Assembly (NCBI GenBank): GCA_021234155.1 | Contig: JAJEKV010000005.1 | Coordinates: forward strand, 17,902,089 to 17,966,088 | Length of the DNA stretch: 64,000 nt | Direction: 5' to 3' | Origin: Isoetes taiwanensis | Taxonomy: Eukaryota > Streptophyta > Lycopodiopsida > Isoetales > Isoetaceae | Part shown: positions 12,135 to 22,351 of the stretch, in pieces | How positions within the stretch are numbered: the stretch's first letter is position 1 | Layout: every line of letters begins with the position of its first letter | Translations under genes and position numbers: made by a program | The notes under the pieces: model-generated | Told to the model about the DNA's origin: nothing | Database searches by the model: none | The model's input: only the letters and a program-made list of their open reading frames with translations

Positions 12135-13761
12135 CTGACAAAACACCAGCACAGTCAGCTGGAAAGTTTGGCACAGGTAGAGCTGCACATTGGCCACTAA
12201 ATACACATGTGATTCATGAAGCAGAGAATGACCGAAAACATAACAAGGGGTCAAAGATGACTGCATTTCCATTACTTTTTCCATAGTCTTGTAATCTGGT
12301 CATCTTTAATAACCTATCACTAACCTTGAGCCTAATTCTTGGAGCCTTTGTTGAGAAAAGCTAGCTCGAGGAGAAGAGCTGCAAGTTGGTTGGATGGATG
12401 TTTTTCTTTTGCAATTACTTTGCTATGGTTTAGTGAAGCTCGAGTTCTAGGACCCGGTTGGGTGGTGAGCTCTTTCTTTGGTGAACTAGTTAAAACTTTA
12501 GGGTCATCGGTGTAATCTAATATTTATTTCTTTGATCTCATCACTTCATTTAGAAGTCTTTTACTTGTCGTTTCATTTAGAAGTCTTTTACTTGGTTTTG
12601 AATATAGAGTATGATCTTTCTTCTTAAAAGACATGTGGTTACTAACACAGTTTTGTTGGATTATGGCTTGAATGGATTTAACTTCCTGTAAACTATAAGC
12701 CTAATGGATAATGTTTTTGTGGACTTGCTAAGTCTAGATTGGGATCATTAATGTGTGATATTTTTTTCTTAGACCATTATGTATTCCATGAAAATAAGCT
12801 TAGTGTATTTTATACACTGTGGTATTTTAGTTTTAGGGTTTTCATCCCAAGAGTAGAGATTTGATCTCAAAAGGAATATTCAAGGGTGATACCCAAGGGC
12901 AACCCATTGTTGAACAAGCACCAATAACAAAAAAATGTCAATGCTCCTCAAAGTCTTCTTGCTTAAATCCTCTTTCATCTTGATCTTCTTCATTCTCATG
13001 TTTGAATGTGTTTCTATCCTACTCCAATGGAGAAATCATCCTCTTTATAAAGCCATTGCTGCAGGATGGAAACAAAATGGATGCAAGGCTTTCATGGCAC
13101 ATATGGTGGCTATGATAGCTTTTCCCTGCACAAATTTAGTTTTTCTATAATGAAATATTGGGACTTGCAACCTCTGCGCTGAACTATTGAAGAAGGATAT
13201 CAGGACTTGTTCGAGTTTGTATTGTCATTTGTAAGCCTCTGACGCTGGTTCCAACAGTCATATCTATAATTTTTTCCAACCCATTCTGGGAATAATTAAT
13301 TTGACAGCTATCGCTGCATAAGCCATGGCATGGACATACATTATGATTATACTCATTTTGCATACACAAAAAGATCCTGCTGATTTTGTCTGTTCTCATC
13401 CCACGCTGACAGGATCCCTTGATCATTATCACACCGTTATGTTTGCCATGTAAAATGAGCCTGGAAAGTAGTTGAGATGCAAAATTCAGGATCCTCTGTA
13501 TATTTGCATCCCCACCAAAAACTATCCATTTTATTCTATTGTGCTTCATCAATATTTGCAAGACCTCTTAGAGCAAATGTATAACAAAGAAGCAGAGATC
13601 TTAGATCATTATTCCTTTTCCAATCACCTGTAGTGTACAAATCAAAAAATCCTTTAATGGTCCCCAATCTGAATAAATGAATGTGTCGAAATGTGAACTG
13701 TGTTATAACAATAAAACGGCCTGCTTCATTCCCACATTTGCAGCCATCAGCCTCCACCGTG
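12135..13761. other. Intron/intergenic sequence with an LTR-like word
   Basis: No exon recognised. CCCGGTTGGGTGGTGAG at 12453-12469 is identical to 17477-17493 and nearly identical to 32577-32593, both inside LTR copies, so a remnant of that LTR may lie at about 12400-12600. AGAAGTCTTTTACTTG-TTTCATTTAG is duplicated near 12550. The minus-strand open frame at 13184-13561 has no recognised domain. Confidence 0.4.
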
Positions 13762-15495
13762 CTACAATCCAGTGCTGACAAGACCATGCAACGTCACAAT
13801 AGCTATGACCACATTCTCATGATCCACAACAGGCAAGAATGAAACTAGTGATGACGGAGATTCCATCTTTTGCATGGCATCAACAGCCATTGCATTTTCT
13901 CGGATTGAACGTGGCAACCTGTAGTGGTTAAGATTAGGATCACTGCATTTTGTAATGATTGGCCATTAAATTTCAAAACTATCTTACCTGTTACACCTTT
14001 CTCCAACTGTCAACTTGAAAATCTCCTCCCCTTTAGATTCAAGAGCACGCCTAAGATCACCATCTGTAAATGTTCCAAGAAGGCGTTTGTCTTTGTCCAC
14101 AACTATAAGACAACCACATCCTTTCAAACTGAGCTCCACGAGCTTATCCATAATAAAGTCATTCTCTTTGCAGATAGGTACTTCTTCTTTCTTTTTCATG
14201 ACATCCTGAACCTGCAAAATATATTTCTTACTTGATCACGCGTCCCACAGTTCTAATAAAATTCTTGGTACTTTTCTGATTACTCTAGTAAGAGACAACA
14301 GTTCCTGATAACTATGACATCATATAATTTAAATCAACATGTACAGAACATTTACTGCTAGAATGTATCCACCAATTCATTTTTCTAGTCTAAACAAGGG
14401 AAAAAAATTAGATACTAGCCTGCATCAAAGTTGTAAATTTATATGCTCTTAAGTAACACAATTAGGCACTTTCAAACCAGCTGGAAAAGGAAATGGACAA
14501 ACCCTGAAGATAAGGCGTCTACCGATCCGTCCTGCTGGGTGGTTCAATGCATATTCTTCTTTGGTTAAGTTCTTGGCTTGCATAAGAGCAATTGCAACAG
14601 TGTCTCCAAACAGCATCTGGATGGCAGTAGATGTGACTGGGGCAAAGTTCACGTTCAAGGGGCAGATATACATGCATATCACAAACCCTCTTCAAGTGTG
14701 AATTGCTGAGGGAGGAAACTGCTACAACATATGCTCCATTGGCTTTCAAACAAGGAACCAGCCTCAAAAGGTCTTCTGTTTCACCGCTCTTGCTAAATAG
14801 CACTACGACATCTTTGGGCTTAACAATGGGCTCAGGATAATCTTACCCAATGGGCTTAACAATGCCAATGTCACCATGCAATGCATCAGTTGGGGATAAG
14901 TAGACGGATTTAATCCCTGTAGACACAAATGTTTGGGAGATCTTTTGTGCAATGCAGCCACTTTTTCCTACGCCAGAAAAGAAAATAACGCCGGTGGTCT
15001 CCAGACAGAGCTGTACAAAGGTCTGCACTTGGGCATAATCTAGGTGTTGGAAAAAGAAATCTAAATACCTTCTTTGCTCCTGAAACAAACATTTTGGAAC
15101 CAAGATGTGTTCTTATTCTTCATCGGATTGAAGCCCCTCTGTCGCACTCTCCAAATATGTGGGTAATGACCCATTCGTCTGTCACATTTTAATGAACGCC
15201 AAATCTTTGGGCATGACGATAGACACAAACAAAACTCGTTATTGGCCCCAGACTGCAAACAACTGCCATAAGCATAAGCCTCTTAGTTGACCTGCATACA
15301 ACCTCTTCTGCAATAGGAGCTTTCTGCAACCACGACCTTTGCTTGTAACTGCCGCCTCAAGACTTCTTCCTGTCGGATTTCTTCGTCCCTACTCTCTTTG
15401 TGATTTGCGGAGCTTCGGTCTGCTTGCCAGCTACCCAAATATGCCATAGCCACGCCTGCGAAGGAACGAAGGAACGGGGCTGGATGACCGAGCAT
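13762..15495 (-). pseudogene. SETH3: Arabinose-5-phosphate isomerase (KpsF/GutQ, SETH3-like), intron-containing and damaged
   Basis: Four minus-strand exons: 15292-15495 (least certain, start MLGHPAPFLRS), 14503-15079, 13988-14211 and 13762-13918, stop at 13762. Junctions TTTCAG/GAGC, AGG/GTTTGT, TTGCAG/GTTC, AACAG/GTAAGA and CTACAG/GTTG keep frame. Exon 2 carries the sugar-isomerase (SIS) domain with FFSGVGKSGCIAQKISQ, DALHGDIG, FSKSGETEDLLRLVP and NHPAGRIG. Exons 3-4 carry two CBS domains ([50 protein letters not shown]). The enzyme interconverts ribulose-5-phosphate and arabinose-5-phosphate, the first step of Kdo synthesis for rhamnogalacturonan II. Two defects lie in exon 2: a 36-nt insertion flanked by the direct repeat TGGGCTTAACAATG (14815 and 14851), bringing an in-frame stop, and loss of about 14 nt in the ELCPFDLAPVTS motif (near 14645), shifting frame. 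Family identity is near certain; activity is unlikely unless these are assembly errors. Confidence 0.9.
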
Positions 15496-16084
15496 TTACA
15501 GGCAGCAGCCAGTTTTTAGCAGTCATCAGCATATGCTAGGTATATGCCGGCATATACCTGGATATGCCCACATACCCACATAAACGAGGGTTTGCCCCCC
15601 TAGGGGCAACCCAAAAACAACATCAAGTTTTAAGCATCTAAATGCTTTATATGCTTCCATACACTATTGTAATATGTGCACTTATATTTACTTTGGTGTG
15701 TATATAAGGGACGCCTTCCAAAGGTTTGCATTTTTCTAGTAGACCAATACTTAATTTGCTTACTTTAACTTTGGTCATTTTGATTGTCTTTAAGGTGGTC
15801 AATGCCTAATAATTGAACAATAGTCTACCTAACATATATAAAGCATATACATTTTCTTTGTCCTACATTTCAGTAAAAAAAGAAAATCTCGTCAATCTCA
15901 TAGGTGAGCAACACATGTCATTGCAAAACTTTTTTGGCAGCATCGCAGGGTCTGTAGGCTATAAAAACTAATGTGATGATCATACAAATATCAAACATAT
16001 ATGGTTCAAGGGTATCTACACGAGGATATTCCTAAAGAATATTTCAAGAACCCTCTAGAAAGCTCTAGAAACCTTGCAAATCTT
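15496..16084. other. Upstream region of the isomerase gene, no gene seen
   Basis: It contains a short purely local repeat of CATATGCC/GGCATATACC words at about 15530-15575 and is otherwise AT-rich. No clear promoter element can be assigned on the minus strand. Confidence 0.4.
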
Positions 16085-16715
16085 TATTATCCACAGCGCA
16101 AGGCAAAAATTTAGCACAAAGTAAGGTTCGAACTTATAACCTCATGTTGCAAAGAAGAAGATTTTAAAATAATGTATTATTCATTAAATTTTATACATTT
16201 TACTAATTAATGGATAGCATGTTGGTTAAGATCTTTCTCTTTCAACATAAGACCACAACTTTGAACCTTGCTTTGTGCAGCCTTTTACCTTGCACTCTAG
16301 AGAATATAATGGACGTTTCTAGAAGACTTTGAAAGAATATTCCTAGAACTCTCTGGGGGATTTCATAATATTCTGTAAGAATATTGTCATATAATATGTG
16401 TGGCGGCCACATATATATTATATCAGTGTACCTGTAACATCACCCGCCTCCTATGATGAGACAATGAGTCTTCAGAGCTAGAGCCAGAATACATCATAAA
16501 TTATGCATATTCTAAGTGAATCAAGCATATTAAAAGATTTTTCTTAAGCGTAAAATAGTTTTCTTCAAGAAGATATTACGTCCAATAAGATACATATCTA
16601 TCACAAGTTATATGCATGATAATTATGGGCACATTAGTTAAAATGTTCCTCTTGCAACATGAGATTACAAGTTTGAACCTTGGTTCATGGTAACTTTTGC
16701 CTTGTGCTTTGGAGA
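16085..16715. repeat. Three tRNA-like (SINE-type) repeats, one inverted
   Basis: A plus copy at about 16211-16300 begins GGATAGCATGTTGGTTAAGA, which fits a tRNA A box (TAGCNNAGTNGG type), then TTTGAACCTTGC at the B-box position about 45 bases on. A second plus copy is at about 16631-16715 (GTTTGAACCTTGG). A minus copy at about 16085-16170 has the best B box, AGTTCGAACCT. All three continue into CTTTGTGC and TTGCCTTG. They are tRNA-derived repeats, not tRNA genes: the acceptor and anticodon arms do not pair. Confidence 0.6.
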
Positions 16716-16719
16716 ATAT

Positions 16720-16920
16720 TCTAAAAGTCTTATAAAATATCCTTACAAAATATTACTACATGTATGAGCAACGCAGTCGGACTATGATCATTTTGATATT
16801 TGAGATGGATTTTTGTTTCTAAAAGTTTTATAAAATATTCCTAAGGAATATTTCTATATGATGATATATGTATGGTTGGCAAATGCAATCGCACTATGAT
16901 CATTTTGAGATTTGATTTCA
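16720..16920. repeat. Tandem duplication, period about 99 bp
   Basis: CTAAAAGTxTTATAAAATAT at 16720 recurs at 16819. Each is followed by a partial AATATT stretch, then GCAxTCGxACTATGATCATTTTGA. Related AGAATATTCCTA words at about 16030 and 16340 suggest older copies. Confidence 0.65.
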
Positions 16921-16929
16921 TGATGGGCT

Positions 16930-17159
16930 TTTATATGTTCCTGATGGTGCTTCTAGGCTTTGGGTTCTCCAGGCTTGTCATGATTTGACTATGGCTAGAC
17001 ATTTTGGAGTAAGAAGACTCTTGAGCTTATTAGTTGAGAGTGTTGGTGGCCTGGCCTCCGTTGTTCTGTCGAAGCTTTCCTTTAATCTTGTAATATTTGT
17101 TTATCGAGTGAAAGCTATGAGACATCTTCCTCATCAGCCATTGCCTTTTCCAACTGGGC
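16930..17159 (+). mobile_element. Ty3/gypsy integrase fragment
   Basis: A short plus-strand stretch matches the zinc-binding start of a gypsy integrase: LWVLQACHDLTMARHFGVRR, then KAMRHLPHQPLPFPTGLRP at the position of the usual linker before the catalytic core. Neither the core nor reverse transcriptase is present. It abuts the LTR that starts at 17160. It is a broken fossil fragment. Confidence 0.75.
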
Positions 17160-17584
17160 TGAGGCCTTTATATAGAGGGACAAGACATTGAGCCTTTATT
17201 TGCATCGAATATACAAGGGATATCGGCGAATTGAAATCCCAGAAAACCCTATTCTTAGATCATGAATACTGTGAACTTTTGTGAAGAGTTGAATAGCAGA
17301 TTCTATTAGCTCTCATGGTGAGTTTCCTTTGTCGACCCAAAGCCTTCTTAAAATTATCCTTCCTTTTGAATTTGAGATATTGCTGGAGCGGGTGCTCTAG
17401 TGTAAATTTTTTTTCCCTCAAGCCTTTCCTTTTACCAAAGTTCAGTCTTTCTCTAGAATTCTCTTGCTCAAGATAGCCCGGTTGGGTGGTGAGCCTTGCC
17501 CTTAAGGGGTGGAATTGAGTTTATTTGCTTTACTTCTTAATGATTATTTTGCAGATACAGACTGGAGTTTACACCTCCGTATCA
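17160..17584 (+). repeat. LTR copy 1 with methionine-tRNA primer site
   Basis: It shares long near-identical blocks with 32094-32681, for example GAGGCCTTTATATAGAGGGA, TTGAATTTGAGATATTGCTG, GAGCGGGTGCTCTAGTGT and GATACAG-CTGGAGTTTACAC. It ends GTATCA, then a three-base spacer and TGGTATCAGAGCATGG at 17588-17603, the complement of the initiator methionine tRNA 3' end. So this is a 5' LTR. About 300 bp of unreadable internal sequence follows to about 17900. The element is broken and largely deleted. Confidence 0.85.
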
Positions 17585-17603
17585 AATTGGTATCAGAGCA
17601 TGG

Positions 17604-18297
17604 TTCCAGTTTCTTTGGAAACTATGGAATAATGAATCTGGGTGGATTAATTCAGAAGCTTATAAGTTTAAGAAACGTAGATGCATTTAGTCAGTTAGAA
17701 TCTGTGGACGAAGATAAAGATTTTAAGAGCTGAGTAGCTAGATCAGAACTTTGAGTTTCTTGCAGCACAATCCGATGCAGCCAATTAATTTTGATCGACA
17801 TCTTCTACCGTGATATTTTTTACTGAGACTATTTATGATCATGTGTTAATTTACAGCAGAATGCAGAGTGGAATATGATTAAGGACAATCAAGTATTATA
17901 GTAAGGATGAGATTGATTTGGCATCAGAGAATAATTTATTGGTAGATTTGCTTATCAAGAATTTAAAGAAAGAAAGAGCATGAACTTGCCAAGTTGAATG
18001 GATAATGAAAGCATGGAAAATAGAACAATAGAAAGAATATTTGCAGGCAAAACAAAGACGCAAGAAGTTATTTTTTTTAATGGATACCATAGCAAAGACA
18101 CTCTGCTTTGCACACTCGCGTAAAGGAAAAACTACTGCAATAGGTTCAACTGCGAATTTCAAGGACACATCATAAACAATTTTGATAGTGATCATCAACG
18201 AATTGCTCCAAGACACCTCTGGCCTTGATTCTTGCTTCAGAATATTAGATCGGCCAAAACAGATCTACTACATCTTCTTTCTATTGTATTACACATC
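17604..18297. other. Decayed internal sequence after the LTR, no gene seen
   Basis: The first few hundred bases are in the gag position of the element at 17160 but show no legible gag domain. The rest is AT-rich with no supported coding sequence. Confidence 0.4.
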
Positions 18298-18800
18298 AAA
18301 AACGATGCCCATATCCTCCTTAAAATCCCCCATAAAAAACCCCTTAAAATCCCCCTTTTCATGGAATGGACATGATTTTCAGAAACGGGGTATTTGGCCA
18401 CAATCCCCCGTTGTGATTTTGTAGATTAATATCCCCTTATTTGAATTTTTTTTCATATCCCCCATTGCCATATGCAATGGTCATACCCCTTTTCTCACAA
18501 ATAATGTTCATACCCCTTTCTAGGAACAATCCCCCTTTGTGATTTTGTAGTCTAATATACCCTTAATCCGTTCATACCCCTCTTCTCAACCATCCTCCTT
18601 TTATGTTTATCCCCTTATGTTTAATATCCCCTTATTCCGTTCATACCCCTTTTATGTTTATACTCCTTTTCCATTCATACTCCTTTTATGTTTAATATTT
18701 CTATGACCTTGTAATTTAACATCCCATACTGTTAATACCCTTTTCTAAAAAATCCCCCCTTCGTGATTTTGTGTTTAATATCCCCCCTTTGTGATTTTGT
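18298..18800. repeat. Degenerate C/T-rich repeat (ATCCCCTTAT, GTTCATACCCCTTTT)
   Basis: About 500 bp built from irregular copies of AATATCCCC, GTTCATACCCCTT and CCCCCTTTGTGATTTTGTAG. TTTGTGATTTTGT occurs at least three times. Units vary in length, so it looks like a decayed satellite or slippage array. Confidence 0.75.
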
Positions 18801-19150
18801 GTTGATAGTATACTAAGAGCATTCAATGAATTACCCAGGGCCTTGCTATAAAACATACTGCCTGTAATAGCTGTAAAATACACAACAAATTGAGCAACAC
18901 TACCATGCAGGACCTGGTAGGCAGGCAAACTTAACTCTATATATCGTTGCTAGTACAATGACATAAATTAAACGCATTAAGCTCAGAAACAAAAACTCTT
19001 GCTGCTTATTAGAAATGGATGTCGATGGTTGTTGATTGAAACCCAAACCGTAGCTTCAACATCGAAAAATCAAGCTAGTTCATCTAACCCATAGTGTAAC
19101 AAAAACATCAGCTCCTCATTTGTTAGTTACATTCATAAGAATCATGTGAC
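18801..19150. other. 3' flank of the VMP1-like exons, no gene seen
   Basis: About 350 bp of ordinary AT-rich sequence, probably 3' untranslated or downstream DNA of the minus-strand VMP1/KMS fragment. No clear poly-A signal stands out. Confidence 0.35.
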
Positions 19151-20067
19151 CTAGTTACTTCCAGGCTCATCTCCTGCTTGAATTGCTGCTAGCTCACTGT
19201 CTTGCCTTTCCAAAAGATAGCCTCGAGCAGTAGAATTAACGATAGACCAGTTTCTCACTTTCTAAAGCACTCAATATTCGTGGTACCACAAAACAAAGTG
19301 ATGGAACATAGCCATGCCCAACCAGTCCCACAAGATGCGGATTGCATGACAAGATAATAAATACAGTCTGAAAAAAGTGAGCCACTATATCAGCATGACC
19401 TATGGGAGAATGTAAGGTGGTTCTCATAAATGGTGCTCTACGTTGAGATTGCAGCAAATTCTAAGACAACATCATATCAAATTACCTGTATGTGTATCTT
19501 GATTAGTGCTTTTCCAATTAGAGTTGCAGTGAAAAAATTCCTTAAAGGCACTAGAAATTGCCCACACGTGATGCCAGCCAAGTCAAAGAGTGGCTCTGGA
19601 ACCTGAAAGCTCACAGCAAACAATCACGATTAATGTCAAAAACATCTTGACTATGCGAATGCAAGTATTTACGCATTAGGTCAACAGCTGTTTTTTATAC
19701 ATTGAAGGACATCCAGGTATGATGCTCGCCAAGCCAGAGTTGGATTTAAAACGGACTCAGGTTACCCTCATAGAATATGGAGGAACATATTCAGCTATTT
19801 TGATTTATCAGTGCAAATACTAAATTTTAAACAAACAATGGTCAACAAGAATCTAGCATTGATAATTTAAAATGTTTAAAACAGAATGGAGAGAGATGAA
19901 AGATACCGATGCAGATATCAATATAGTGAAGAACCCAAGGTGCTGAACATGAGACAGCATCCACTGCTTTACGCGTTTCAAATGTTCTGAACTACTACTA
20001 CTACTGCTGTCTTCTTCACCAGTAAATAGATCATCCAGCTCTTTCAGCCTTTCTCCAGATAATCGTG
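19151..20067 (-). CDS. KMS1: VMP1/KMS-like ER membrane protein, three 3' exons only
   Basis: Three minus-strand exons with phase-matched junctions: 19907-20067 ([14 protein letters not shown], acidic/serine loop, then [19 protein letters not shown]), 19486-19602 ([16 protein letters not shown] through [12 protein letters not shown]) and 19236-19367 ([19 protein letters not shown]). The second exon carries the hallmark of the VMP1 (SNARE-associated/DedA-related) domain. VMP1 proteins are ER multi-spanning lipid scramblases needed for autophagy; the Arabidopsis KMS proteins act in the early secretory pathway. Upstream exons for the first membrane segments are not found before the LINE at 22.35 kb, so the 5' half is missing or lies beyond a very long intron. 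The frame stops at 19236. Another frame continues to a stop at 19151 ([19 protein letters not shown]), so a small frameshift may hide the true C-terminus. Family call strong; function uncertain. Confidence 0.85.
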
Positions 20068-21906
20068 CTGTAGATAAAGTACTTGAGCATTAAATTACGG
20101 CAGTGCAGCTGGAGAGAGAAAGACAATAACCTAAATCTTTTACACAATGATTACTACTCTAAGATTTGTGTAAGACAACATGAATAATTACTTTGCTGAC
20201 TAAGCTAAAATGTGAATAGCACAATTCGTCTCTTTGAACAATATTTGCTGCTGCCAAGTAGTGTCCACCCCAGCATATCAAAATTAGGCTGATTGCCTGC
20301 AATCGCAGAATCGAAGCCAAGAGGTATTTCTCTCCCTCTCTCTCGTGTCTAGATCAAAGTTGCCAAGTTATCCTGTTGTGAATGCTTATGAACTTTGACT
20401 CCACAAGTGATAATGATCCCAACTTAACTGGATCATGCTCCCTCAAGATTAGCTATGCGATGAGAGGAAATGCCAATATGTTCATGCATGCCTGGAAACT
20501 AGAACAGCATACTGGTCGCATGCAAACATGAACCCTAAGTGCCATGCTAAACTGCAGATTGAAATTATGCTGTCAACATATAGGTTAGCTGGATAAACTT
20601 AAATTCGACCTCTTCGTTCCATGTAACAGACAAGACTTTTGCACCTTATTCATACTCTAGTCGTCCTCTAGTTTCTGCTTAAACGACGTGCAATGCGCCT
20701 GTTCTATATCTATATGCACTAGCAACTATTCTATCCAGCCATTCTGGCCTGCGTTAGAGCAGAACAAACCAAGCAAGCAAATCCCCTATTTAGTACATGT
20801 ATTTTTTCAAAATAAACCACTGCTAACCACAGCCAAAACTTATGCATAATGATCATCTTTATCAGCAAATACTGTAACCCAAAATGATTTCCAATGCTAT
20901 TCAAAGCTGTAAACTAACATCTAGAGCCTGATGTTTTGGATCCAAATGCATCACACAAACCTGAATGGGTTCACGCCTAATGCAAGCAGGATCAAGCAGG
21001 ATGTCGGTTGTTGTCATTGCACAAAATCTTCCAGTTTGGCATGCATCAATCTAGTTAGCATCTCAGGCTCAATAACAGAACAAAAATGATCTCAATGCAC
21101 CAAGAGTGATTTGAATCTCTTACTCAGATCATGAACCGGCCATATCTTCCCTGATTTGAGCATAGGCCATCCAAATCCGACAAGCTCTGTTCTTTCTTCG
21201 AAGATTAGGGCATAGAGCTCCTACTCGCGCATTCACTACCATCGTTTCTATCACAGAAATCCGTTTTGGCCTTAGCTGCTCACGGATTTAACGGCGCTTT
21301 AAACTCATGCTCATGTGCTGCCGGAAACGAAAACATAGACTGCTTCTTGAAAGGACTCCTGTAACCAGCAATTTCCTCTTCAACCGATCCTGGAGCAGCG
21401 GCTGTAGCACTCCAGACCATGCAGCGGCAACACCCCATACTTCCATGTCAACGATACCACTTAATTTTTTACTAAATCTCAGCCGTTGAAGTTTGTCATG
21501 ACTATGACTCAACGGCCATGATTCATTTGGTCGTCAAGCCAGATGAATATATATTAAGGTAGATAGATATATACAAAATAAATCTACCTCCTCCCGGAGA
21601 TCAATGGTTGGTCCAAAATGTAGATAGGGTAATTAATCTAATTAGATTATAAGCCATACATATGCTTTATTTGCAGATAGTCCAAAATTCTAATATTTCC
21701 CTTGAGCCAATTCCTCTAATATTTCCCTTGAGCCAATTCCTGAAGCCTAAACCTTAAATTTGGATTGTTGCTAGAGTCAATCTCTAGTGATTTATTGAAT
21801 TACCTTTCTCCTAAGCCTTTTTCCATATTTGGTTTGTTGCTGAAGAGTGTTCTTCAGTGGAGTTAAGCTTGCCTTAGGGGATTCTAAGGTGCTCTTTTCA
21901 AGATTC
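20068..21906. other. Possible long intron or intergenic DNA, no exon recognised
   Basis: I looked on the minus strand for earlier VMP1 exons and found none. A CTAATATTTCCCTTGAGCCA unit is perfectly duplicated at 21692 and 21717. A (CTCTC)n run lies near 20332-20345. The GC-richer stretch at 21200-21520 has overlapping frames on both strands without known domains. Confidence 0.4.
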
Positions 21907-22351
21907 TTTTCATTTCCTATTACCCAAAAATCTTGATTCTTAAGGAATTGTAATACATTTGTTTGATTATCCTCTATATCCTTAAAGCCTGTTTTAATGT
22001 ATATCTTGAGACAGCTATTATGACTGCAGCATAATAATTGATCTTAGTAATTTTTAGCCTTCAAGGGCTAGACTTGGAAATCTTTAGCCTAAAGGGCTGG
22101 ACTTGGATATTTTTTATTGTGGATTCAATCAAGGTTGCAGCAATTTTAAAATATCACTCATGGGGAGCTTACACACACCTATTACCAATGTGTAACGACG
22201 TAAATTCACTAAGCAAATTTCACTCGCTTGGGATACCCTGATCAACCGTCGCCCACATCATGGACTTGGTCATGTTAATTTGCCATATAATTCCTTGATC
22301 GAGGACGATCAATCCTGGGAAGGGGAGGAATTGATACGGTGGTGCTCGGGG
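21907..22351 (+). repeat. Dispersed repeat, copy 2 (related to 7331-7650)
   Basis: It shares the ordered blocks listed for 7331-7650, including GACTGCAGCATAATA and GGGGAGGAATTGATA, and has an extra stretch of about 130 bp in the middle. It ends at TGATACGGTGGTGCTCGGGG, directly against the 3' side of LINE copy 2. A short internal duplication of TTTAGCCT-AAGGGCT-GACTTGGA lies at about 22057-22105. Confidence 0.7.

Noticed and set aside
13184-13561. Minus-strand 125-codon open frame as a gene
   Set aside because: No domain, no splice support, and it lies in the 3' flank of the isomerase gene.
14829-14844. A 16-nt GT-AG intron in the isomerase exon that would remove the stop
   Set aside because: Far below any known plant intron length; a repeat-flanked insertion explains it better.
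13762-15495. Bacterial kpsF/gutQ gene transferred horizontally
   Set aside because: It has spliceosomal introns and plant-type sequence close to SETH3.
16211-16270. A functional tRNA gene
   Set aside because: Acceptor and anticodon stems do not pair and the B box is degenerate.
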